The notes beneath the pieces are model-generated. The model did not search any database. It was not told the origin of the DNA and saw only the letters and a list, made by a program, of their open reading frames with translations. Source: Devosia litorisediminis (lineage in GTDB: Bacteria > Pseudomonadota > Alphaproteobacteria > Rhizobiales > Devosiaceae). Taken from it: DNA of 64,000 nucleotides. Shown piece after piece: positions 57,298-64,000 of this stretch. The stretch lies in NCBI RefSeq assembly GCF_018334155.1, contig NZ_JAGXTP010000004.1, positions 62,001 to 126,000 on the forward strand. The letters run 5' to 3'. Position 1 is the stretch's first letter. Each line of letters begins with the position of its first letter. The translations under genes were made by a program, and so were the position numbers.

Positions 57298-58269
57298 ATG
57301 AAGAAACTTCTATTGGGACTGACCGCCAGCGCACTTTTGCTGACAGCAGCATCCGCGCAGGCCGCCGATCAGCTCACCTTGCAGCTGAAATGGGTCACTC
57401 AGGCACAGTTCGCTGGCTATATCGTAGCCAAGGAAAAGGGCTTTTACAGCGATGCTGATCTGGACATCACCATCGCACCCGGCGGCCCCAACGTGGCCCC
57501 CGAACAGGTGATTGCCGGCGGTGGCGCTGACATCATCGTCGACTGGATGGGCGGCGCCTTGGCTGCCCGTGAAAAGGGTGTGGCTCTGGTCAATATTGCC
57601 CAGCCGTTCAAGCGTTCGGGCCTGATGATGATCTGCCCCACCGAAACCGGCATCACCTCCGAAGCCGATTTCCCCGGTCACACGCTCGGTGTGTGGTTCT
57701 TCGGCAATGAATATCCATTCTTTGCCTGGATGAACAAGCTGGGCCTGGACACGGCCGAAGGTGGCGATGTCACCGTGCTGCAGCAGAGCTTTGACATCCA
57801 ACCCATGATCCAGGGCCAGGCCGACTGCATCTCGGTCATGACCTACAACGAATATGGTCAGGCGCTCGATGCCGGCTATGGCCCCGACAATCTGACCATC
57901 TTCAACTACACCGATATGGGCAATGACCTGCTCGAAGACGGTCTTTATGTCATGGAAGACACGCTCGAAGATCCAGCCAAGGTCGACGCCTATACCCGCT
58001 TCGTCAAAGCTTCGATGATGGGCTGGGAATACGCGCTGGAGAACCCTGAAGAAGCCGCCCAGATCGTTGTTGACAGCGATGACACCGGCGGTGCCGAACT
58101 GGCGCACCAGCTCTACATGGTTGGCGAAGTGTCCAAGCTGGTCGACGCTACCGATCCAGCACTGGACATGGCCACCTATGAGCGCACGGTCAAGGCGCTG
58201 CTCGATCAGTCGATCATCACGGCCGAGCCAGAAGGCGGCTTTACCACTGTCGTCACCGACGGCCTGTAA
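57298..58269 (+). CDS. ABC transporter substrate-binding protein (NMT1/THI5-like)
   Basis: The 323-residue periplasmic protein has a signal peptide (KKLLLGLTASALLLTAASAQA) and the NMT1/THI5-like fold: LQLKWVTQAQFAGYIVAKEKGFY, ITIAPGGPNVAPEQVIAGGGADI, then GLMMICPTETG and YNEYGQALDAGYG. This family binds thiamine precursors and other pyrimidine-like rings, which agrees with the pyrimidine operon. AAGGGA lies 7 bases before ATG 57298. A strong terminator ends the operon. Confidence 0.9.
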   Translation: MKKLLLGLTASALLLTAASAQAADQLTLQLKWVTQAQFAGYIVAKEKGFYSDADLDITIAPGGPNVAPEQVIAGGGADIIVDWMGGALAAREKGVALVNIAQPFKRSGLMMICPTETGITSEADFPGHTLGVWFFGNEYPFFAWMNKLGLDTAEGGDVTVLQQSFDIQPMIQGQADCISVMTYNEYGQALDAGYGPDNLTIFNYTDMGNDLLEDGLYVMEDTLEDPAKVDAYTRFVKASMMGWEYALENPEEAAQIVVDSDDTGGAELAHQLYMVGEVSKLVDATDPALDMATYERTVKALLDQSIITAEPEGGFTTVVTDGL

Positions 58270-58296
58270 CCGACTGTAATAAAAGAAAAATCATGC

Positions 58297-58325
58297 AGGG
58301 CGGGGAGCAATCCCCGCCCTTTTTG
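58297..58325 (+). terminator. Terminator of the pyrimidine catabolism/transport operon
   Basis: A 10-bp stem AGGGCGGGGA/TCCCCGCCCT with GCAA loop is followed by five Ts. ATGC/GCAT flanks extend the symmetry. Confidence 0.93.
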
Positions 58326-58359
58326 CATGCCATGTTCTGAACATATCTTGGGCACGCTT

Positions 58360-58385
58360 GGAACGAATTCGGCTCACGTTCTGTT
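58360..58385 (+). promoter_or_regulatory. EcfG-type general stress promoter for the membrane cassette
   Basis: GGAAC (58360-58364) and GTT (58383-58385) are 18 bases apart, the spacing used by EcfG/RpoE2/sigma-T. It lies just after the operon terminator and 36 bases before the first micro-gene. Confidence 0.55.
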
Positions 58386-58421
58386 GATGGGACACCTGCG
58401 TCAACAAACAAGGCAATCACA

Positions 58422-58496
58422 ATGAACTCGATCATTTATCTCGTCGGTCTCGTCGTCGTCGTCATGGCAATCCTGTCGTTCATCGGTCTCGCCTGA
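58422..58496 (+). CDS. 24-residue membrane micro-protein A
   Basis: The frame encodes MNSIIYLVGLVVVVMAILSF then I-G-L-A: a single hydrophobic helix with a short polar start. AAGG lies about 9 bases upstream of the ATG. Similar short helices occur near stress genes in Hyphomicrobiales. It is the first gene behind the EcfG-like promoter. Function unknown; length is too short for standard gene callers. Confidence 0.6.
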   Translation: MNSIIYLVGLVVVVMAILSFIGLA

Positions 58497-58543
58497 GCCT
58501 TTTTCAGGCCAGTGCAACCACCACTTTTTCAGGAGCTGCCACA

Positions 58544-59437
58544 ATGAGCATTGATGCGCCCGCGGGCGTCGCCGTTATCGAATCCACCACTTCCGAGCGC
58601 GACCAGTCCAGCTATGTCGATTGGCCCGCTATCATTGCCGGCATCGTGCTGGCTTCGGCCATCAGCCTGGTGCTGATCAGCTTCGGCTCGGCTGTTGGTC
58701 TGAACTTCCTCGACTTTGGTTATGGCACCGGTGCCAACCCGCTGTTTGTCGGCATTGTTGCTGCCAGCTGGTTCCTCTGGGTTCAGATCTCCAGCTTCAT
58801 GGCTGGCGGTTATCTGACCGGCCGTCTGCGCCGTCGTCACTTTGATGCCAATGAAGACGAAAGCGATGTGCGCGATGGCGCCCATGGTCTTCTGGTCTGG
58901 GCCGGTGCAGCTGTTCTGGGCACAATTATCGCCGTTGGCGGTATTGGCGCTGCAGCCTCCACCGTCGGCAATGTTGCGGCAACAGCAACCACTGCTGCTT
59001 CCAATGTCGCCGAAGGCACCGCTGACGCGGTCGACCCCAATGCCTACTTCATCGACACCATGTTCCGCTCCAGCCAGCCGGTTGAAGCTGATCAGGCCCG
59101 TGCCGAAGCTGGCCGCATCTTCACGCAGGCCGCTCTGAATGATGGCACGGTTGCCGATGCTGACCGCACCTATCTGGCCAATGTCGTGGCAGCCAACACC
59201 CGCATTGCCCCGGAAGAGGCTCAGGCGCGTGTCGATCAGGCCATCGCCAATGTTGAAGCGGCTCGCCAGGATGCCGTAGAAGCCGCCCGCATTGCCCGCA
59301 ACACCACCATCATCGGTGCATTCCTGCTGGCTGCATCGCTGCTGATCTCGGCCATTGGTGCCTTCTGGGCTGCCCAGAAGGGTGGCAACCACCGCGACAA
59401 TAACAGCGTCTTCGCTGACGTGTTCCGCCGCTTCTAA
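58544..59437 (+). CDS. Membrane protein with four helices and Ala-rich helical loop, unknown function
   Basis: The 297-residue protein has predicted membrane helices near 26-50 (WPAIIAGIVLASAISLVLIS), 67-92 (FVGIVAASWFLWVQISSFMAGG), 113-135 (LLVWAGAAVLGTIIAVGGIG) and 250-272 (IIGAFLLAASLLISAIGAFW). An Ala/Glu-rich region (about 150-245) between helices 3 and 4 is predicted helical and probably faces outside. Homologues in rhizobia are annotated only as hypothetical or 'PhnA-like'. AGGAG precedes the ATG. It lies between two 24-residue micro-genes. Confidence 0.75.
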   Translation: MSIDAPAGVAVIESTTSERDQSSYVDWPAIIAGIVLASAISLVLISFGSAVGLNFLDFGYGTGANPLFVGIVAASWFLWVQISSFMAGGYLTGRLRRRHFDANEDESDVRDGAHGLLVWAGAAVLGTIIAVGGIGAAASTVGNVAATATTAASNVAEGTADAVDPNAYFIDTMFRSSQPVEADQARAEAGRIFTQAALNDGTVADADRTYLANVVAANTRIAPEEAQARVDQAIANVEAARQDAVEAARIARNTTIIGAFLLAASLLISAIGAFWAAQKGGNHRDNNSVFADVFRRF

Positions 59438-59451
59438 GGAAAGGAAATCAG

Positions 59452-59526
59452 ATGTTTCGAGGTCTTGGACTCTGGCTGCTCGGCGTGCCGATCTGGCTGA
59501 TCATCATCATCGTCTTCTTCATCTAG
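59452..59526 (+). CDS. 24-residue membrane micro-protein B
   Basis: The frame encodes MFRGLGLWLLGVPIWLIIII then V-F-F-I: an amphipathic start and one hydrophobic helix. A strong AAGGAAAGGA Shine-Dalgarno precedes the ATG, 14 bases after the 297-residue gene stop. It ends just before a terminator. Unrelated in sequence to micro-protein A apart from length and hydrophobicity. Confidence 0.65.
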   Translation: MFRGLGLWLLGVPIWLIIIIVFFI

Positions 59527-59537
59527 AAGACCCAATA

Positions 59538-59565
59538 AAAAGGCGGGGCCAAAACCCCGCCTTTT
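59538..59565. terminator. Bidirectional terminator between the membrane cassette and truB
   Basis: AAAAGGCGGGG/CCCCGCCTTTT is an 11-bp stem with a 6-base loop and T-runs on both strands, serving the convergent genes on each side. Confidence 0.92.
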
Positions 59566-59570
59566 GCCTG

Positions 59571-60473
59571 TCAGTTGAACACCCGTTTGGGGCGGAACTG
59601 GCCAAATTCGACCCAGCCGGTCGCCAGCACCTCGCCCTTGAAACTGGCCCAGCATTCATCCAGCGTAACCGGCGCACCGGCGCCGGTCAGCAGCACATTA
59701 TTGCCGTGCCGCACCGAATTTGCCTGCAACGCGTCCAGGCGCACTTCGGGCAGATCGCCAAAGCCTGACCAGACCGGCTTGAGCAGGCCATCACGGGCCT
59801 CCCCTTCGAGCGCTTCAAGCTGCTCAATGGTGACGGCGTCTGCATCGGTGAACGGTCCCACAGCGGCGCGATGCAGCATGCTGACATGGCCACGCGTGCC
59901 CAGTACCTCGGCGATATCGCGCGCCAGCGAGCGCACATAAGTGCCCTTGCCGCAGCTCACCTCAAGAATGCTCTGCGTGCTGTCATGCTCGATCAGCCGT
60001 ATCGCATCGACATCGATTTCGCGCGGTGGCAGATCGACCTGTTCACCGGCGCGGGCCAGATCATAGGCGCGTTCGCCATCGATCTTGAGCGCCGAAAAGA
60101 TCGGCGGGCGCTGCATGATCGTCCCGGTAAATTGCGGTAGCACGGCTTCGAGCGCATCCCGGTCGGGACGCACTTCGGAAGTGGCGATCACGCTGCCTTC
60201 AGTGTCATCGGTGGTGGTGGCGCTGCCCCAGGCAATCGCAAAGCGATACACCTTGGTGCCATCCTGCACCTGCGGCACGGCCTTGGTCGCTTCGCCCAGT
60301 GCAATGGGCAGAATGCCCGTTGCCAGCGGATCAAGCGTGCCGGCATGACCCGCCTTGGCTGCACTGAACAGCCAGCGCACCTTGCCCACCGCCTGGGTGG
60401 AGGTCATGTCATAGGGCTTGTTGAGAACCACCCAGCCGGAGATCGCGCGTTTGACGCGTTTGGGGGCGCTCAA
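59571..60473 (-). CDS. truB: tRNA pseudouridine(55) synthase TruB
   Basis: The 300-residue TruB isomerises U55 in the T-loop of tRNAs. Signature [13 protein letters not shown] at the N-terminus, catalytic Asp in [23 protein letters not shown], and the YRF/RPP segments ([33 protein letters not shown]) are present, with a short C-terminal PUA-like region. Its ATG overlaps the rbfA stop (ATGA), the conserved rbfA-truB order. Confidence 0.96.
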   Translation of the reverse strand: MSAPKRVKRAISGWVVLNKPYDMTSTQAVGKVRWLFSAAKAGHAGTLDPLATGILPIALGEATKAVPQVQDGTKVYRFAIAWGSATTTDDTEGSVIATSEVRPDRDALEAVLPQFTGTIMQRPPIFSALKIDGERAYDLARAGEQVDLPPREIDVDAIRLIEHDSTQSILEVSCGKGTYVRSLARDIAEVLGTRGHVSMLHRAAVGPFTDADAVTIEQLEALEGEARDGLLKPVWSGFGDLPEVRLDALQANSVRHGNNVLLTGAGAPVTLDECWASFKGEVLATGWVEFGQFRPKRVFN

Positions 60474-60877
60474 TCGGTCTCGCCATCATCTTCATCGAGG
60501 TCGCGCTGCACCTTCTCCGAGCGCAGCAGCGCATCGATGCGGCTGGCTTCCTCGAAGGTGTCATCGACATGAAACCGCACTTCAGGCGCGAACTTCATGT
60601 TGATCTGTGGCGCCACGCGGCCGCGCACAAACTTGCGATGACGGTTCAGCGCCGCCACGATTTCTTCGGCGTGCTGGCCGCCCAGCGGCATGATATAGGC
60701 GTTGGCCAGCTTGAGATCGGGGCTCATGCGGACCTCGGGCACGGTGATCACCGCGCCGCGCAGGGCGTCATCCTCGACGTCGCCACGGGCAAACATGGCA
60801 GCCAGGGCGTGGCGGACCAGTTCGCCCACGCGCAGCGAACGCTGGGTCGGGCCATTAGCTTTGTTGTCTTTGCTCAT
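60470..60877 (-). CDS. rbfA: Ribosome-binding factor A
   Basis: The 135-residue RbfA is needed for 16S rRNA maturation and cold adaptation. It has a KH-like fold: [45 protein letters not shown], then [29 protein letters not shown], which is the family ending. The acidic tail [10 protein letters not shown] is usual. ATG 60877 is preferred to an in-frame TTG at 60886. Confidence 0.95.
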   Translation of the reverse strand: MSKDNKANGPTQRSLRVGELVRHALAAMFARGDVEDDALRGAVITVPEVRMSPDLKLANAYIMPLGGQHAEEIVAALNRHRKFVRGRVAPQINMKFAPEVRFHVDDTFEEASRIDALLRSEKVQRDLDEDDGETD

Positions 60878-60908
60878 TGCGGCCAATTATGCCCTCGCCG
60901 CGCTCCCG

Positions 60909-61586
60909 TCAATCCGCCAGCGCCAGTGCCGCCCCCGATTTAAGCTGTTCGGCCCGCGTCTGGAGCACATTGGCTTCCACTGGCCAGGTCTTGGGGTCGG
61001 ACGGATCGAACGCCCGGCCGCGCCATTCCTGATAAACAATGGCCGAGCCTTTTGCCGTCTTGTGAAAGCTCATCACCATCACTTCGCCCTGACCGGCATA
61101 GCTCTTCAAATTGTCGAGATAGGCGCCACACACAAAGCCCAGCGGCGCCAGCGCATCGCCGTCATCCTCGCCAAACTTGAAAAAGCCCGTCAGCTCGGGC
61201 TTGCAGCTCTGGCTGTACCCGTACATTACCGCGCTGCGATAATCGTCGAGCGGGCGATCGGCCTGCAGCGTAATGCGCGCGCCATAAAGCGTGCGCCAGT
61301 CGGCTTCGCTCTCGCCCTTGGGGTAGATTTCCAGCAGCGCCTGACTGGCATCCGCCCGATAGCTGGCCACCACCTGATCAATCACATTGCCGCTCAGCCG
61401 CTCCGCGGGCGACAGCCAGTCGGGCAGGGGCAGGGTCAGATCGTGCTCGACCGCACCAAGCAGCAGCGCATTGCCGTCCTGCACGATCGGGGACTCGGTA
61501 AGCTCCTGCGCCCCCGCACCGGCCACCAACAGGCCGCTTACCACAACCGCGCGGGCAATCCGCGCCAGCGTTACAGACGATACCAT
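60909..61586 (-). CDS. Secreted protein of unknown function
   Basis: The ~225-residue protein has a signal peptide (LARIARAVVVSGLLVAGAGA, cleavage before Q-E-L). The mature part shows LPDWLSPAERLSGNVIDQVVASY, LLEIYPKGESEADWRTLYGARI and VMVMSFHKTAKGSAIVYQEWRGRAF. There are two Cys (SCKPEL and FVCGAYL) that could form a disulfide. I do not recognise a named family. It lies 31 bases upstream of rbfA on the same strand, so it could be co-transcribed with rbfA-truB. Confidence 0.7.
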   Translation of the reverse strand: MVSSVTLARIARAVVVSGLLVAGAGAQELTESPIVQDGNALLLGAVEHDLTLPLPDWLSPAERLSGNVIDQVVASYRADASQALLEIYPKGESEADWRTLYGARITLQADRPLDDYRSAVMYGYSQSCKPELTGFFKFGEDDGDALAPLGFVCGAYLDNLKSYAGQGEVMVMSFHKTAKGSAIVYQEWRGRAFDPSDPKTWPVEANVLQTRAEQLKSGAALALAD

Positions 61587-61732
61587 TGGGGGTCTCCTCA
61601 CCTGACAATACGCACGCGACCGCAGCGTCTATCCTCCAGACGGGGCGGTCACTCTCGGTTTTGGCGGGAAACGACAGCGCTGGCAAGCGCCAACGCAATC
61701 GATTGCAATCACGGTTATCGGCGCAGCGACCG

Positions 61733-62746
61733 CTAGCTCAGCGTGCCGCGACCACCTTCGGGCAACACGCGATGCGGCGGCTGATGGCCATCCATGAAGG
61801 CGCGAATATTGACGATGACCGTTTCACCCATCTCCACCCGGGCTTCCAGCGTTGCCGAGGCCATGTGGGCGGTGAGCACCACCTTGTTCTGCTCGGCCAG
61901 CGCCAGCAGGCGCGGATTGATACCGTTCTTGTTCTCGAACACATCGAGCGCGGCACCGCTGAGATGGCCGGATTCGATCTCGGCCACCAGCGCGGTCTCA
62001 TCAATCAGTTCGGGCCGGCTGACATTGACCACGAAGCTGCCAGGCTTCATCCCCGCCAGCCGTTTGGCCGAGAGCAGATGGAAGGTTTCGCGCGTATGGG
62101 GCGTGTGCAGCGAGACTATGTCGACCGCCGCAATCATGCTGTCCAGATCGTGCCAGTAGGTGGCCTCGAGCGGGTCTTCGATCGCTGGTGGCCGGCGATT
62201 GCGTGAATAGTAGTGAATGTTGAGCCCAAACGCCTTGGCGCGTTGCGCCACGGCGGTGCCAATGCGGCCCATGCCGACAATGCCCAGCGCCTTGCCCCGT
62301 AGCCGATGCCCCAGCATCGAGGTCGGCGACCAGCCGGCCCACACTCCGTCACGCACCAGCATCTGCGTGCCTTCCACCAGCCGACGGGGCAGCGCCAGCA
62401 TCAGCACCATGGCCATATCGGCGGTGTCTTCGGTCAGAACCGATGGGGTGTTGGTCACGGTCAGCCCGGCAGCCCAGGCCGCCTCGACATCGATATTGTC
62501 GATGCCATTGCCGAACTGGGCGATCAGCCGCACGCTCTGGGGCAGGCGGGCAATCAACGCCGCATCAATGGTATCGGTGATCGAACAGACCAGCACATCC
62601 TTGCCCTCAAGCCCGGCGATGATGTCATCGCTGGTCAGGGTGATGTCGCCATCATTAATGTCTGTTTCGAACAGGGTCGCCATGCGGGACTCTATGCTCT
62701 CGGGCAGACGTCGAGTCACCAGAATTTTGGGTTTCTGACTGGCCAT
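61733..62746 (-). CDS. D-isomer-specific 2-hydroxyacid dehydrogenase
   Basis: The 337-residue NAD(P)-dependent dehydrogenase of the GyaR/glyoxylate reductase type has IAQFGNGIDNIDVEAAWAAGL, the Rossmann loop GIVGMGRIGTAVAQRAKAFGL, catalytic Arg in VVNVSRPELIDE and Glu in the ESGHLSGAALDVFENK segment. The usual catalytic His region is VVLTAHMASATLEARVEMG. Glyoxylate, hydroxypyruvate or a related 2-keto acid is the likely substrate. It is monocistronic and divergent from the SH3 gene. The ATG at 62746 fits family N-termini. Confidence 0.9.
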   Translation of the reverse strand: MASQKPKILVTRRLPESIESRMATLFETDINDGDITLTSDDIIAGLEGKDVLVCSITDTIDAALIARLPQSVRLIAQFGNGIDNIDVEAAWAAGLTVTNTPSVLTEDTADMAMVLMLALPRRLVEGTQMLVRDGVWAGWSPTSMLGHRLRGKALGIVGMGRIGTAVAQRAKAFGLNIHYYSRNRRPPAIEDPLEATYWHDLDSMIAAVDIVSLHTPHTRETFHLLSAKRLAGMKPGSFVVNVSRPELIDETALVAEIESGHLSGAALDVFENKNGINPRLLALAEQNKVVLTAHMASATLEARVEMGETVIVNIRAFMDGHQPPHRVLPEGGRGTLS

Positions 62747-62849
62747 GAGGTTCCGGTTTGCGGGCGCGAGGTGTGGAAAACGCCACCCTTCAGCGACCAT
62801 TAAGGATCATGGGCTAGTGATAAGGTAATTCCTTTTCATCTGCAAAGCC

Positions 62850-63428
62850 ATGTTTGACCAGCCCCTACATGGCGGCCTTGTCCGCCATTTCAAGCTCTCT
62901 GTCCGCACCATCGTCTGGCTGCTGCTGGCACTGCTGACTCTGGTGCCCCCTGCCCTGGCGCAGTCGGGCAATCCCAGCGGCCTGCCCTTGCCGCGCTTTG
63001 CCAGCACGCGCTCGGACCCGATCAATGTCCGCGTCGGCCCCGGCACCAAATATGAGGTCTCCTGGACCTATCTCAAATCGGTCATTCCGGTTGAAATCAT
63101 CCAGGAATTCGATACCTGGCGCAAAATCCGCGATGTCGATGGCGCCGAAGGCTGGGTGCATCAGAACCTGCTGCAGGGCACACGCGCCGGCTATGCTGCG
63201 CCGCTCATGGCCAATGGCGAGGTCGTGCTGCGCGCCGATCAGTCCGATTCGGCCACCACGCGGGCGCGGCTGGGTCCGGGGTTCAAGGTGATCATCAAGC
63301 AGTGTGACGGCGTCTGGTGCGATGTCACCGCGACCTCCCAGGACGCCAGCAAGCGTTCCACCAGCTATTCGGGCTATGTGCGTCAGGAAGAGCTCTGGGG
63401 CGTCTATCCCGACGAGCAATTCGACTAG
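62850..63428 (+). CDS. Secreted bacterial SH3-domain protein
   Basis: The 192-residue protein has a signal or anchor segment (TIVWLLLALLTLVPPALA, about 20-37) and two SH3-like repeats: FASTRSDPINVRVGPGTKYEV...WRKIRDVDGAEGWVHQNLL and GEVVLRADQSDSATTRARLGPG...GVWCDVTATS...SGYVRQEELWGVYP. Such domains bind cell-wall peptides; no catalytic domain is attached. Its last four bases overlap the convergent FhuF-like gene. Confidence 0.88.
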   Translation: MFDQPLHGGLVRHFKLSVRTIVWLLLALLTLVPPALAQSGNPSGLPLPRFASTRSDPINVRVGPGTKYEVSWTYLKSVIPVEIIQEFDTWRKIRDVDGAEGWVHQNLLQGTRAGYAAPLMANGEVVLRADQSDSATTRARLGPGFKVIIKQCDGVWCDVTATSQDASKRSTSYSGYVRQEELWGVYPDEQFD

Positions 63429-64000
63429 TCCAGCTCGGCCAGCGCATTGGCGCTTTGCCGGGCCACGCGCAGGGCGTTGTCCTGCTTGGGGCAGCTGGCA
63501 CACAGCCTTGTCGGGTCGATCAGATAATCCAGGCAACAGCCCTTGCGCTTGACGATCAGCAACGCGCGTCCATCGGGCGCGCGCACTGTTTCCAGCTGAC
63601 CCTGACTACTCAATCCCAACGCCGCCATCCAGGCCTCGCTATAGGCCACGACCGTATCGACTGACAGTGTGGGTTGGCGGCTACGCAGCCACACCATCAG
63701 GCTGAGCATACGGTCAGCCAGCAGGCGTTGCGCGGGCAGGTGGCGCAGCTTGGCCACGGCATTCACCTCTTGGTGCAAGCGCGCGCTCATCACCTTGAGC
63801 TGGCCGCTGGCACGCTCGATCCGTGCTGCCACATCACCCTGACTCTGGGCGCCCGGTACCAGCCGGTAGCCATCGACATAAATGCCGCGCCGCTGCTGGC
63901 TCAGACTGTCCAGATCGGGCAGGGCATTGTGAATATGGGTGCCGATCACCGCCAGATAGGCCGGCTGCCAGATCAGATTGGTCCATAGTCGCACGGCCCA
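63425..64000 (-). CDS. FhuF-like siderophore-iron reductase, cut by window edge
   Basis: The visible ~191 residues end with the FhuF-type [2Fe-2S] motif RKGCCLDYLIDPTRLCASC (CC-x10-CxxC), used to reduce ferric iron in imported siderophores. The middle is helical (ERASGQLKVMSARLHQEVNAVAKLRHL). The frame continues open to the window end (W-A-V-R-L-W), so the N-terminus lies beyond base 64000 and the GTG at 63994 is probably not the start. Confidence 0.8.
   Translation of the reverse strand, partial: WAVRLWTNLIWQPAYLAVIGTHIHNALPDLDSLSQQRRGIYVDGYRLVPGAQSQGDVAARIERASGQLKVMSARLHQEVNAVAKLRHLPAQRLLADRMLSLMVWLRSRQPTLSVDTVVAYSEAWMAALGLSSQGQLETVRAPDGRALLIVKRKGCCLDYLIDPTRLCASCPKQDNALRVARQSANALAELD

Overview
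The window is a gene-dense, GC-rich alphaproteobacterial chromosome segment. The gene content points to the Hyphomicrobiales, and I infer something close to Devosiaceae (Devosia/Pelagibacterium). The evidence is an Irr-type Fur regulator divergent from fabA-fabB, an mmcB gene, an ActS/ActR (RegB/RegA) redox pair, the block ubiB/ubiE - mutM - rpsT - dnaA, a GGAAC...GTT (EcfG-type) promoter, and several alphaproteobacterial DUF families. No rRNA, tRNA, CRISPR array or insertion-sequence transposase was recognised.

Region 1 (1-9.2 kb) is mixed housekeeping: a GNAT enzyme cut by the window edge, a divergent PRPP synthetase, an alpha/beta hydrolase, infC with an AUU start, a small P-loop kinase behind a structured leader, an ECF-like sigma factor coupled to a VOC protein, and a minus-strand run of YdeI-type protein, DUF1697, ribokinase and arylamine N-acetyltransferase. 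Region 2 (9.3-18.8 kb) holds irr // fabA-fabB, a GAF histidine kinase, the minus-strand run ubiE-ubiB-dut-DUF2259-moeB-like (overlapping at its dut-DUF2259-moeB end), and mutM-rpsT.

Region 3 (18.8-28.1 kb) is the replication block: a 0.9-kb gene-free region before dnaA, then dnaA, an inserted minus-strand aldo/keto reductase plus SDR pair, dnaN, recF (no canonical start codon where its conserved N-terminus begins) and gyrB. Region 4 (28.1-46.5 kb) has a RES/Xre toxin-antitoxin pair with a visible promoter-operator, an HExxH secreted protein, AsnC // dadA, a class A penicillin-binding protein with a repetitive DPxTG tail, a DUF45 metallopeptidase, ActS-ActR, a beta-CASP RNase-like protein, an operon of three paralogous MFS transporters with mmcB embedded, a pseudo-receiver protein, RlpA and a diguanylate cyclase.

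Region 5 (46.5-58.3 kb) is a reductive pyrimidine (or hydantoin) catabolism locus. rutR is divergent from omega-amino acid transaminase, methylmalonate-semialdehyde dehydrogenase, N-carbamoyl-beta-alanine amidohydrolase, a DUF559 gene carried between inverted repeats, dihydropyrimidinase, a Nudix hydrolase and a complete ABC importer. The first enzyme, dihydropyrimidine dehydrogenase, is absent from the window. Region 6 (58.3-64 kb) opens with a three-gene membrane cassette (two 24-residue micro-proteins flanking a 297-residue membrane protein) behind an EcfG-like promoter, followed by rbfA-truB, a secreted protein, a 2-hydroxyacid dehydrogenase, an SH3 protein and a partial FhuF-like reductase.

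Functional calls rest on recognisable motifs and domain order read by eye. No database search was run. Short regulatory sites are motif readings and carry lower confidence.
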